Source: Chitinophaga pinensis (lineage in GTDB: Bacteria; Bacteroidota; Bacteroidia; Chitinophagales; CAMDFR01). From it: a stretch of DNA of 35,733 bases. Under the pieces are notes generated by a model that had not been told where the DNA came from, did not search any database, and was given only the letters and a program-made list of their open reading frames with translations. This document shows, in pieces, positions 25,606 through 34,275 of this stretch (the first letter of the stretch is position 1; each line of letters starts with the position of its first letter). Made by a program: the position numbers and the translations under genes. The stretch covers positions 1 to 35,733 of the forward strand of contig CAMBZT010000020.1 of assembly GCA_945872405.1 (NCBI GenBank), in the 5' to 3' direction.

Positions 25606-27522
25606 TTGAAAAAGATATTCTTTTACATTCTCATCTCTTCAATCTCTTTTTGTGTTTTCTCGAATAATGACAACGAGATTCGATCGGTCATCCATTTGCT
25701 CGATTATGTGAGCAACGATTATGATGGCGCCGTAAAAGATGGAAAGGTTATTAGTCAACAGGAGTACGGTGAATTGACAGAGTTCAATAATAAATTATTA
25801 GTTAAATCTCATGACATACAACTAGATACATACTCTGAGTTAAACTATCAGTTAACTAAATTTCATTCCTTAGTCCATAATAAAGCCAATGTTGATAGTG
25901 TTAAAAATACTGGATTTCTATGTAAAAGTCTAATCATAGCTAAGACTGGTTTCGTATCTTATCCATCGAAGTGGTTTGACTTAGAAAGTGCGAAGACTCT
26001 CTACATTACACATTGTGCTAAATGTCATGGTCAGGATGGAACGGGAAATGGAATCGAGGGCGTTGGATTACAACCACCACCACGAAATTTTCATGAAATT
26101 GAAAGAATCCAAGGAATTTCCCCCTCCAATGCCTACAATACCATTCGCCTAGGAATTGAAGGAACGGGCATGAAAGGATTTGCGACCTTGTCAGATGAGG
26201 AAGTATGGAATCTGTCTTTTTATATTTTGTCTATTCATCATGCAAAGACAAATCCACAAGACCTGAACAAAAAAAGACAAAAATTTATTGATAAAATTTC
26301 CTTAGAAGAGCTTGCGGAAAGTAGCGATAAAATGCTGATGACAAAGTTCGGAATTACAAATCAAGAGGATTTAGCTTCCTTACGATTATTGATTCCTTCT
26401 TTCGATAAAAAACAGTACCTGGATATTGCTAAGTCGCTGTTGGCAAAAGCTTATTCAGCTTACCTCAGTAAAAATTACAAGGAGGCTGAAAATAAAGGGG
26501 TGATGGCATACCTGGAAGGCATAGAACCTGTCGAATTGCAAATCAAATCGCTACAACCTAATCTTGTTGCTTCGCTTGAAAAAGAAATGATGCAAGTTAG
26601 GAAGAACATTAGCGACAGAGTGGATAACGATGTACTCATGAAGAGCATTGAAAAAGCAAAAATAGAGATAGATAAAGCAGCGATTTTGTTAAATTCAGAA
26701 AAGAAGTCTGCTTGGTGGACATTTTTCATGAGCTTCACCATCATAATTCGTGAAGCCATGGAAGCTATGTTAATTTTAGTGATTCTAATAAATTTAGTAC
26801 GCTCAGCCAATGCAACTCAAGCGACGAAATGGATTAATATTGGTTGGATTTCAGCCATTCTAATGGGGGTAGTAGCTTGGTTCTTTAGCGAAAAGCTAGT
26901 TTCTGTAGGAATGGGCAAAATTGAGATTTTTGAAGGTATCGTGTCTGTGATTGCCGTTATTCTTGTTCTCTATATTGGATTTTGGATGCACAGTCATACC
27001 GAGATAAATAAATGGAAATTATTTGTAAATGAAAAGATAGGTAAGTTGATTGAATCAGGAAATTACAAAGGTTTAGCAGTTTTGTCATTTATTGTAGTTG
27101 GAAGAGAGGTTTTCGAATCGGTCTTATTTCTTACGGCAATATCTGCTAATAAATCAACCTCAGGTAATAATCAAATTCCTATTATACTCGGTTCTTTGGC
27201 ATCAGTTTTAACCGTTATTATTATTGCTTATATCTTTATCCGTATCTCTAAAAATATACCCATAAGAAAACTATTGCGGTACTCGTCATTTGTATTAGGA
27301 TTCTTAGCAATTATTTTAGTAGGAAAGGCAGCTCATTCATTTCAAGAGACAGGTTACCTATCGATTCATTCTCTACCATTTAATTACAAAAACGACATTT
27401 TAGGGATTTTTCCAACATTAGAAACAATTCTTTTTCAGTTATTTGTTTTTGTGCTGGTCTTTGTTTTCCTTTTTATAGTCACGTCTAAAGCTAAGCCCAG
27501 CATAGTAAAAAGTAAATTGTAA
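25606..27522 (+). CDS. Cytochrome c-FTR1 iron permease fusion
   Basis: This 638-residue predicted inner-membrane iron transporter starts with TTG at 25606 (MKKIFF), the only start that keeps the signal sequence (residues 1-19). A c-type cytochrome domain carries the haem motif C137-A-K-C140-H141 and a likely axial Met189 in GTGMKGF. A helical periplasmic segment of about 170 residues follows. The C-terminal part is an FTR1/EfeU permease with about seven membrane helices and both iron-binding signatures, R382-EAME and R500-EVFE. In the FTR1 family Fe2+ is oxidised and passed to the REXXE sites as Fe3+; the attached haem domain may supply the electron acceptor (inference). The gene has its own promoter. 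The neighbours are acs upstream and an unknown secreted protein downstream. No Fur box was identified. Confidence 0.9.
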   Translation: MKKIFFYILISSISFCVFSNNDNEIRSVIHLLDYVSNDYDGAVKDGKVISQQEYGELTEFNNKLLVKSHDIQLDTYSELNYQLTKFHSLVHNKANVDSVKNTGFLCKSLIIAKTGFVSYPSKWFDLESAKTLYITHCAKCHGQDGTGNGIEGVGLQPPPRNFHEIERIQGISPSNAYNTIRLGIEGTGMKGFATLSDEEVWNLSFYILSIHHAKTNPQDLNKKRQKFIDKISLEELAESSDKMLMTKFGITNQEDLASLRLLIPSFDKKQYLDIAKSLLAKAYSAYLSKNYKEAENKGVMAYLEGIEPVELQIKSLQPNLVASLEKEMMQVRKNISDRVDNDVLMKSIEKAKIEIDKAAILLNSEKKSAWWTFFMSFTIIIREAMEAMLILVILINLVRSANATQATKWINIGWISAILMGVVAWFFSEKLVSVGMGKIEIFEGIVSVIAVILVLYIGFWMHSHTEINKWKLFVNEKIGKLIESGNYKGLAVLSFIVVGREVFESVLFLTAISANKSTSGNNQIPIILGSLASVLTVIIIAYIFIRISKNIPIRKLLRYSSFVLGFLAIILVGKAAHSFQETGYLSIHSLPFNYKNDILGIFPTLETILFQLFVFVLVFVFLFIVTSKAKPSIVKSKL

Positions 27523-27678
27523 CCTTTTGTGTCCAATTTAGTATAAGGATTAGAATAACTGTGTGTATTATTTTTTTATTGTATTTCATTAAAAACTTTT
27601 ACTTTTATAAACGGTAATCAATTTTAAAATAATTTGCGGCAGCAAAACGTTAACTATTAAAAACTTTAAAATACCAAA

Positions 27679-28548
27679 ATGAGACATAAACTAAATGTTG
27701 TATTTGCCTTTTTTCTTATTTTAGCTACTTTACCCAACCTTCAAGCACAAAGCCAAGCTGAACAAACAAATGACCTTTTGAAAGAGGTTAATTTTGATGA
27801 TGCAACAGCTGCTATACAAGATATTGATATTGCTACTTATGTTCGTGATATCACTCCAGACTTGGAGGCATTGGATGAGAAATTTACTTCAGACAGTCTG
27901 GCAATATCTGAAACATATATCAATTTTCGACTACGGAAAGTTCAAGAGTTAGTAAACAAGCCAGGTGGCGACTGCATGACTAAATATGATTTGATTGCCT
28001 ACAAAGGACAAATATTTTCAGAGGTGAGTCTTAAGGGGTTAAATCCATATGTACTGAAGTTAAGAGCAATGATATTGGAGAAAAGAACCAATAGAAAATC
28101 TATTTATGACAAAATGATTTCGGAAGCCAACGAAGCTATTGCTGAAGCTGAAAAAGCAAAAGAAAATGCAGTCAGTCTAAAAATGGCAAAAACCATGGTG
28201 AAAGGTCGTCAAGATAGTATGTTTGTGTATGTTAATTCTCTAACTGCAATGGAAAATTATAACATAACTAAATTACAAGGTATTGAAACTGCAAAAAACA
28301 TGAGTATCAGAAATTCTTTGGAGCCTGTGGAAGCAACAAAAGCTGGTAGGGGCGTTGTTTGTTTTAAAATGCAAATTAAAAAAATACCTGATCCAGTTGC
28401 TATCCCAGTTTCTACTGAAGGTGAAACAGAAAATACAGATGGAGTAAATTTAAACGGAAATGAAAATACTGAAGAGTTTACTACAGAGGGAACAGAATCT
28501 ACAGACACGATTACACCTTTGTTAGACGAGAACGGCAATCCTAAATAA
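27679..28548 (+). CDS. Secreted protein of unknown function with acidic Thr/Glu-rich tail
   Basis: The 289-residue product has a signal peptide (MRHKLN, hydrophobic core, LQAQ at about residue 23). The body, residues about 25-230, is mostly helical. A charged stretch near 135-185 (EANEAIAEAEKAKENA) could form a coiled coil, and two cysteines are present (GGDCMTK and VVCFKM). The last 55 residues are acidic and rich in Glu, Thr and Asn, and probably disordered. No lipobox, T9SS tag or enzyme motif is seen, and I recognise no family. A candidate promoter is TTG (27579-27581) with TACTTTTA (27600-27607). A strong terminator follows directly, so it is transcribed separately from the next gene. 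Confidence 0.75.
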   Translation: MRHKLNVVFAFFLILATLPNLQAQSQAEQTNDLLKEVNFDDATAAIQDIDIATYVRDITPDLEALDEKFTSDSLAISETYINFRLRKVQELVNKPGGDCMTKYDLIAYKGQIFSEVSLKGLNPYVLKLRAMILEKRTNRKSIYDKMISEANEAIAEAEKAKENAVSLKMAKTMVKGRQDSMFVYVNSLTAMENYNITKLQGIETAKNMSIRNSLEPVEATKAGRGVVCFKMQIKKIPDPVAIPVSTEGETENTDGVNLNGNENTEEFTTEGTESTDTITPLLDENGNPK

Positions 28549-28562
28549 AATAATTAAAGTTT

Positions 28563-28597
28563 AAAAAAGCAGGAGATAATTCTTCTGCTTTTTTTTT
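28563..28597 (+). terminator. Rho-independent terminator
   Basis: A 13-bp stem with one G-U pair (arms 28563-28575 and 28582-28594) encloses a 6-base loop and is followed by a T tract. It begins 14 bases after the stop codon at 28548. Confidence 0.9.
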
Positions 28598-28643
28598 GTG
28601 TTAAACCATTTCGAGATTCTATTGTCTATAAAGAAAACGATTC

Positions 28644-30215
28644 ATGAAAAAGTACCTTCTGTTCTTATCCTTTTTATCTCTGTCTTTTTTAGCATCCTCC
28701 CAATCTGCAACGTGGTCGGATAATATAGCTTGTATCATGTATACGAATTGCACAAAATGCCATAATCCTAATGGTGTTGGGCCTTTTTCTTTGCTGACAT
28801 ACAGTGATGCCATTTTTCAATCTGGTGCTATTAAATCCGCCACACAATCAAAGCATATGCCACCTTGGCCTGCTGATAAGAATTATAGATCTTTTGCGCA
28901 CGAAAGGTTACTTAGTCAAGAAGAAATAGATTTGATTGCAAATTGGGTTGATAATGGCGCTCCTGAAGGCGTTGCTTCTCATGCTCCAACAATACCAGTT
29001 TACAATACTTCAGAAGAAATAACATCTCCAGATATTAAAGTTCAAATACCGAATTATACTGTAGCTGGAGTGGGTGATATTTATCGTTGTTTTGTATTAA
29101 ATCCAGGATTATCTGTTGATCAATTCATTACTGCACTTGAAATGGTTCCTGGGAACAGAAGTATTGTTCATCATGTCTTGTTATATGCAGACACATCCAA
29201 CGTGCCTTTGGCCTTAGATAGTGCCGATTCTTCACCTGGATATCTCTCATTTGGTGGTACAGGCAGCAGCTCGTCTACACTCATATCTGGTTGGGTTCCT
29301 GGATCGGGGGCTTATTTTTATCCCTCTGGAATGGGTACTTTTTTACCAGCAAATGTTAAATTGATTGCACAAATTCATTATCCGCAAGGTAGTGCAGGAC
29401 AAATTGACTCCACGCATATAAATCTTAAACTGACTACATCTCCATTCATCAGAAATGTGGTGATGGGTGCTGCTCTAAATCATTCGTTTCCTTCTATTTT
29501 AGATGGACCTCTAGCAATTCCGCCGAATCAGATTAAAACCTTTCATTTTATCTATAACTCACCAGTTGTCGATGTAACTGTTCTTTCAGTTGCGCCTCAC
29601 ATGCATTTGGTAGGAGTTAGCGTTAAAGCATACGCAGTAACACCCATTGGAGATACCATTCCTCTAATAGATATACCAAAATGGGATTTTCACTGGCAAG
29701 GTGCATATCTATTCCGAAAACCACTTCGTTTACCTGCAAATAGCACTGTATATGGCACAGCCACTTATGATAATACAACAGCTAACCCAAATAATCCGAA
29801 CAGTCCTCCTCAGTGGGTGACCGCTGGGGAAGCGACAACAGATGAAATGATGCTAATTTATTTTGGAGCATTGGCCTATTTTCCAGGTGATGACAATATA
29901 ATTATAGATACTACCACTGTAAAAGCTACCTATAACGATTGTGAGTATAGCACCGCAGTGAAGGGTTTTATAAACTCAGAAGTAATCTCGATTTATCCTA
30001 ACCCAGTCAATAACATGCTCTTTGTTGAATACGATGGGCTTTTATTCGATGCAAAACTCTACAATTCTAATGGAGAAATGGTTTGGGCCAAGAATCATAC
30101 TTTAAGTTTTTCAAATTTTAGCATCCCAACAACTGATATAAATAGTGGCCAATATATTTTGGTTTTAACAGATGGGGCTCAGTCCATTAGTAAAAAGGTG
30201 GTCATTTTTCACTAA
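28644..30215 (+). CDS. Secreted haem c/copper type II monooxygenase-like protein with T9SS type A sorting domain
   Basis: The 523-residue product has a signal peptide (residues 1-19, ending ASSQ). A short c-type haem domain follows, with C36-T-K-C39-H40 and the nearby motif KHMPPWPAD. The middle (about 130-425) resembles the two-lobed copper fold of peptidylglycine and dopamine beta-monooxygenases. It holds H176-H177 (IVHHVLLY), H245 (AQIHYP), H319-M-H321 (APHMHLVG) and Met402/403 (DEMMLIYF). These match the order and spacing of the three CuH ligands (His-His, His) and three CuM ligands (His-X-His, Met) in PHM. Residues about 445-523 are a type A T9SS sorting domain (ISIYPNPVNNMLFVE ... GQYILVLTDG ... 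KKVVIF). It is therefore probably a surface or secreted enzyme that hydroxylates or oxidises an unknown substrate, with the haem domain perhaps feeding electrons (inference). Confidence 0.85.
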   Translation: MKKYLLFLSFLSLSFLASSQSATWSDNIACIMYTNCTKCHNPNGVGPFSLLTYSDAIFQSGAIKSATQSKHMPPWPADKNYRSFAHERLLSQEEIDLIANWVDNGAPEGVASHAPTIPVYNTSEEITSPDIKVQIPNYTVAGVGDIYRCFVLNPGLSVDQFITALEMVPGNRSIVHHVLLYADTSNVPLALDSADSSPGYLSFGGTGSSSSTLISGWVPGSGAYFYPSGMGTFLPANVKLIAQIHYPQGSAGQIDSTHINLKLTTSPFIRNVVMGAALNHSFPSILDGPLAIPPNQIKTFHFIYNSPVVDVTVLSVAPHMHLVGVSVKAYAVTPIGDTIPLIDIPKWDFHWQGAYLFRKPLRLPANSTVYGTATYDNTTANPNNPNSPPQWVTAGEATTDEMMLIYFGALAYFPGDDNIIIDTTTVKATYNDCEYSTAVKGFINSEVISIYPNPVNNMLFVEYDGLLFDAKLYNSNGEMVWAKNHTLSFSNFSIPTTDINSGQYILVLTDGAQSISKKVVIFH

Positions 30216-30302
30216 GTATTATAGAAAGAGATGTTAACAAGCCTTTAGGATGCTTTCAGTATTTGATAATTCAGTTAAAAGTTTTTCTTTATTTTTTTGG
30301 AT

Positions 30303-30342
30303 AAAAAAAACCTTTCATCTTTTTAAAAATGAAAGGATTTTT
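30303..30342. terminator. Bidirectional terminator between convergent genes
   Basis: The arms CCTTTCAT (30311-30318) and ATGAAAGG (30329-30336) are flanked by A-runs on the left and T-runs on the right. It can therefore end transcription of the monooxygenase-like gene on the plus strand and of sucC on the minus strand. Confidence 0.75.
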
Positions 30343-30363
30343 GTACTATAGTTTAAGTGTTTA

Positions 30364-31557
30364 CTACGAAGTCAATACTTTTTTTACCATTTCCGCTGCT
30401 TCCTTTAGCTCAATGACAGAATGAACTTTGAGTCCAGAGTCTTCTATAATTTTTTTTGCCTCTACTGCATTTGTTCCTTGTAATCTCACTATAATAGGAA
30501 TTGGAATTTCGCCTATTGATTTATAAGCATCTACGATTCCTTGGGCCACTCTATCACATCTCACAATACCACCAAATATATTGATTAAAATAGCTTTCAC
30601 ATTCTTATCCATTAAGATGATCCTAAAAGCTTTTTCGACTCTTTCTGCATTAGCTGTGCCTCCTACATCAAGGAAATTGGCAGGCTCTCCACCACTCAAT
30701 TTGATTATATCCATGGTAGCCATTGCTAAGCCAGCACCATTCACCATACAACCTACATTGCCATCAAGTTTTACATAATTCAGATCATAACTCATCGCTT
30801 CAACCTCAGTAGGATCTTGTTCTAATTTATCTTCAATGGCTACTAATTCTGGTTGACGATAAGCTGCATTGCCATCAATGCTCATTTTGCCATCTACTGC
30901 AATAATTTTATTGTCGCTTGTTTTTAAACAAGGATTAATCTCAATCAAACTCGCATCCACACCTATATAAGCGTTGTATACACATGTAATGAATTTCACA
31001 AATTCTTTAAACGCGTTTCCACTTAAACCAAGATTAAACGCTATCTTACGACTCTGGAAAGCCTGCAATCCTACTGATGGTTCTATCCATTCTTTTAAAA
31101 CTAAATGGGGCGTTGCTTCCGCTACATGTTCAATGTCCATACCACCTTCTGTTGAATAGATTATGACATTCTTTTTAGTTTGTCTATCCATCAACATAGA
31201 TACATAATATTCTTTTGGCTCACTTTCGCCCGGATAGTATACATCTTGTGCAACTAGTACTTTTCGAACTAATTTACCTTCTTTACTTGTTTGAGGTGTA
31301 ATTAAATGCATACCGAGAATGTCTGTAGACTTTTCTTTAACTTCATCAAGATTCTTCGCTAATTTTACACCACCACCTTTTCCTCTTCCACCTGCATGAA
31401 TTTGAGCTTTTATCACATACCATTTGGTGCCAGTTTTAGCTGTTAAATCTTCTGCTGCTTTAATTGCTTCATCAACAGTTTCAGCCACTATACCTTCTTG
31501 TATAGCTGCGCCATATTTTTTAAAAACATCCTTTGCCTGATACTCATGTAAATTCAT
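30364..31557 (-). CDS. sucC: Succinyl-CoA synthetase (ADP-forming), beta subunit
   Basis: This 397-residue subunit of the citric-acid-cycle enzyme converts succinyl-CoA, ADP and phosphate into succinate, CoA and ATP. I chose the ATG at 31557 because family members begin MNLHEYQAK; an in-frame start 11 codons upstream gives an atypical extension. The ATP-grasp domain shows GGRGKGGGVKLAKN, the metal-binding EINPC and DGKMSIDGNAAYR. The C-terminal CoA-ligase domain shows NGAGLAMATMDI, FLDVGG and INIFGGIVRCD. The partner sucD is not in the window. The gene is divergent from the lolD-like gene, sharing a 111-base promoter region. Confidence 0.97.
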   Translation of the reverse strand: MNLHEYQAKDVFKKYGAAIQEGIVAETVDEAIKAAEDLTAKTGTKWYVIKAQIHAGGRGKGGGVKLAKNLDEVKEKSTDILGMHLITPQTSKEGKLVRKVLVAQDVYYPGESEPKEYYVSMLMDRQTKKNVIIYSTEGGMDIEHVAEATPHLVLKEWIEPSVGLQAFQSRKIAFNLGLSGNAFKEFVKFITCVYNAYIGVDASLIEINPCLKTSDNKIIAVDGKMSIDGNAAYRQPELVAIEDKLEQDPTEVEAMSYDLNYVKLDGNVGCMVNGAGLAMATMDIIKLSGGEPANFLDVGGTANAERVEKAFRIILMDKNVKAILINIFGGIVRCDRVAQGIVDAYKSIGEIPIPIIVRLQGTNAVEAKKIIEDSGLKVHSVIELKEAAEMVKKVLTS

Positions 31558-31587
31558 AAATTGTCTTTTTTTTATATTTTGTACGCG

Positions 31588-31595
31588 CAAATTTA
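31588..31595 (-). promoter_or_regulatory. -7 promoter element of sucC
   Basis: TAAATTTG on the minus strand fits TAnnTTTG exactly, about 30 bases before the chosen ATG. No TTTG is found 19 bases upstream. It overlaps the upstream alternative start codon, which argues for the ATG at 31557. Confidence 0.5.
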
Positions 31596-31668
31596 AGGTT
31601 ATTCAAACAATAAATGGTTTTCTCTCAAAAAAAATATCTTAGTTTGCATGTTGTTAAATAAAACAAAT

Positions 31669-32322
31669 ATGCTAGAGGCAAGAAGTATTTATAAATCTTA
31701 TGGTGATTTAAAAGTTTTGAATGGGGTTTCTCTTCACATAAAGAAATCAGAAATTGTTTCAATAATCGGCTCTTCTGGCGCAGGAAAAAGTACCTTATTG
31801 CATATTTTAGGTACACTTGATCAAGCAGATGCTGGAGAACTTCTTATTAACGAACAATCAGTAAATACTATGAAAGGTAAAACTTTAGATGCCTTTAGAA
31901 ACCAACAGATTGGTTTTATCTTTCAGTTTCATCATCTTTTACCTGAGTTTACTGCCCTTGAAAATGTTTGTATACCGGCTTTCATCAAAGGAATGAAAGA
32001 AAGCAAGGCAAAAGAGGAGGCAAGCAAGATCTTAGATCTACTTGGCTTATCTCAACGGCTTAGCAATAAACCATCTCAACTAAGTGGTGGCGAACAGCAA
32101 AGAGTAGCCGTTGCAAGAGCTTTGATTAATAATCCTGCAGTTATTTTTGCTGACGAACCATCTGGGAATCTAGATTCAGAGTTGGCAAAGGAATTACATG
32201 ATTTGTTTTTTATGCTACGCAAAGAATTACAACAAACATTTGTCATCGTTACACATAATATTGAATTGGCTGATATGGCAGATCGAAAATTAGTGATGAA
32301 AGATGGAAATTTTGTAGTATAG
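31669..32322 (+). CDS. lolD: LolD-type ABC transporter ATP-binding protein
   Basis: This 217-residue ATPase subunit belongs to the LolD/MacB-type family. In LolCDE it powers release of lipoproteins from the inner membrane to the LolA carrier. Visible motifs are the Walker A G34-SSGAGKST, the Q-loop in [17 protein letters not shown], the signature [15 protein letters not shown], the Walker [13 protein letters not shown] and the H-loop VIVTHN. The ATG at 31669 ([12 protein letters not shown]) matches the family start; another ATG lies at 31648. The TTAGTTTG at 31639-31646 would place transcription start after that first ATG. No lolC/lolE permease gene is adjacent, so assignment to LolCDE rather than another export system is probable, not certain. 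Confidence 0.85.
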   Translation: MLEARSIYKSYGDLKVLNGVSLHIKKSEIVSIIGSSGAGKSTLLHILGTLDQADAGELLINEQSVNTMKGKTLDAFRNQQIGFIFQFHHLLPEFTALENVCIPAFIKGMKESKAKEEASKILDLLGLSQRLSNKPSQLSGGEQQRVAVARALINNPAVIFADEPSGNLDSELAKELHDLFFMLRKELQQTFVIVTHNIELADMADRKLVMKDGNFVV

Positions 32323-32357
32323 CTTTCTAAAAAATAAAACTACAAAAAAGATTCTTG

Positions 32358-34265
32358 ATGTCCATTCACGAAATATTATCAAAGTACTGGGGTTACGGTC
32401 AGTTTCGTGAACTGCAAGAAGAAATTATATCTTCTGTACTTGAAGGAGACGACACACTTGCCTTATTGCCAACTGGCGGTGGTAAATCAATATGCTTTCA
32501 AGTGCCTGCCATGGCTCAAGAAGGAATATGTATTGTCATCTCTCCATTGATAGCTTTAATGAAAGATCAGGTGGAAAATCTTAAATCCAGAAATATCTCC
32601 GCAGCAACGATTCACTCTGCAATGACTAAAAGAGAAATTGATATCACGCTAGAAAATGCCGCAAATGGTCAATATAAATTTTTATATGTTTCACCAGAAA
32701 GGTTAAGTACACCTATTTTTATTGAACGCGCAAAAAGGATGAAAGTCAATTTGATAGCAGTTGATGAGGCGCATTGTATATCGCAATGGGGATATGATTT
32801 TCGTCCTGCCTATCTTAAAATTATTGATATAAGAACAATCTTACCCAAGATCCCAATTATTGCACTCACGGCTACCGCCACAAATGATGTAGTAGAAGAT
32901 GTTCAAGATAAACTGCTTTTTAAAATAAAAAATGTCTTCACTAAGAGTTTTAAAAGAGATAACCTCAGCTATGTTGTTATTGAAACAGAAGCCAAGCAAG
33001 CAAAGTTGCTAGACATTCTTAGAAAAGTACCAGGAACAGCAGTTGTGTATGTTCGTAATAGAAAAAAAACCAAGGATATTGCATACTTTTTGCAGCAAAA
33101 TGAGATTCAAGCTGATTTCTATCATGCTGGTTTAGATGCATTAGATCGGGATCGTAAGCAAGTAGCATGGACCACCAGTAAATGTCGAGTGATAGTGTGT
33201 ACCAATGCCTTTGGTATGGGTATTGATAAGCCAGATGTAAGAACGGTGATTCATATGGATATACCCGAAAATATAGAATCCTATTATCAAGAAGCAGGTA
33301 GAGCTGGCAGAGATGGCAAAAAGTCTTACGCTGTCTTACTTTGTCATCAAGTAGACAAGATAGAAAATGAAAGAAGACTCGAGGAGTCACTTCCTACTCT
33401 TGAAGAAATTAAAGACATGTATGAGCGATTATTTAGCTTTTTTCAAATCGGCATTGGTAGTGGCGCCGGCCAAACTGAAGATTTTTTGTTAGAAGCATTT
33501 TGTCAAAGAACTGGATATGTAGCAGCAAAAGCTCTAAATATCCTCAAGATTTTTGAACATGAGGCACTAATGTCATCTACCGATGCTAGCTATAATCCTT
33601 CAAAAATCAGAATTCTTTGTAGTCATGAAGATCTCTATAAGTTGCAGGTAACTTACTCAAATTATGAGCCTTTAATAAAAACGATACTAAGGACTTATGA
33701 AGGAATGTTCGATAATTACTCAACAGTTAAAGAGTCCTTCTTAGCATCAAAATTAAAGACTAATGTAGGGGAGATTAAGAAGGCTTTGGTCATTTTAACA
33801 CAACATGGTTATATCGATTACATACCCGAAAATTCAAGTCCTAGGCTATTTTTCATCAAGAGTAGATATGCTGCAAACAATTTATTATTGGATGTGAAAG
33901 CCATAGAGTTAAGACGAAAAAATAAGATTCGGCAATTAGCAGATATTAACCATTATTCATTCTCGAAACATATTTGTCGATCTGTAATTTTAACTAAATA
34001 CTTTGGAGAAATAAATGCTACCGATTGTTTGATTTGTGATGTTTGCCTTCAGAAGAAAAAATTAGGGTTAATAGGAGCGGAGTACGAAAAGATAAGTTTG
34101 GAAATCATTACGGAGCTGGGAATCAAAAAACAAAACATTCAACAACTGGTTGCTCTGCTTTCTCATGTAAAGGAGAATGATTTATTAGAAACTATGAAGT
34201 GGCTTATGGAATGCCATAAAATTGAGATAAACGAAAAGGGACAACTTCAAATAGTAGCCAACTAA
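32358..34265 (+). CDS. recQ: RecQ-family ATP-dependent DNA helicase, short form
   Basis: This 635-residue 3'-5' DNA helicase acts in recombination and replication repair. The ATG at 32358 follows directly on a TTG at 32355. Helicase motifs in order are FRELQEEII (motif 0), LLPTGGGKS (Walker A), D136-EAHCISQWGYDFRP (motif II and the aromatic-rich loop), TATAT (III), VYVRNR (IV), ATNAFGMGID-like CTNAFGMGIDKPDVR (V) and YYQEAGRAGRDG (VI). The zinc-binding region keeps four cysteines (ICRS and CLICDVC) after a winged-helix-poor linker. After it only about 70 residues remain and no HRDC domain is visible. E. coli RecQ is about 610 residues with HRDC, while many Bacteroidota have a long and a short copy; this looks like the short one. 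It lies 35 bases after the lolD-like gene. Confidence 0.93.
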   Translation: MSIHEILSKYWGYGQFRELQEEIISSVLEGDDTLALLPTGGGKSICFQVPAMAQEGICIVISPLIALMKDQVENLKSRNISAATIHSAMTKREIDITLENAANGQYKFLYVSPERLSTPIFIERAKRMKVNLIAVDEAHCISQWGYDFRPAYLKIIDIRTILPKIPIIALTATATNDVVEDVQDKLLFKIKNVFTKSFKRDNLSYVVIETEAKQAKLLDILRKVPGTAVVYVRNRKKTKDIAYFLQQNEIQADFYHAGLDALDRDRKQVAWTTSKCRVIVCTNAFGMGIDKPDVRTVIHMDIPENIESYYQEAGRAGRDGKKSYAVLLCHQVDKIENERRLEESLPTLEEIKDMYERLFSFFQIGIGSGAGQTEDFLLEAFCQRTGYVAAKALNILKIFEHEALMSSTDASYNPSKIRILCSHEDLYKLQVTYSNYEPLIKTILRTYEGMFDNYSTVKESFLASKLKTNVGEIKKALVILTQHGYIDYIPENSSPRLFFIKSRYAANNLLLDVKAIELRRKNKIRQLADINHYSFSKHICRSVILTKYFGEINATDCLICDVCLQKKKLGLIGAEYEKISLEIITELGIKKQNIQQLVALLSHVKENDLLETMKWLMECHKIEINEKGQLQIVAN

Positions 34266-34275
34266 AATATGCAGG

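Noticed and set aside
31648-31668. Upstream ATG of the lolD-like gene
   Set aside because: It lies only 2 bases after a TTAGTTTG -7-like element, so it would probably precede the transcription start; the family start is at 31669.
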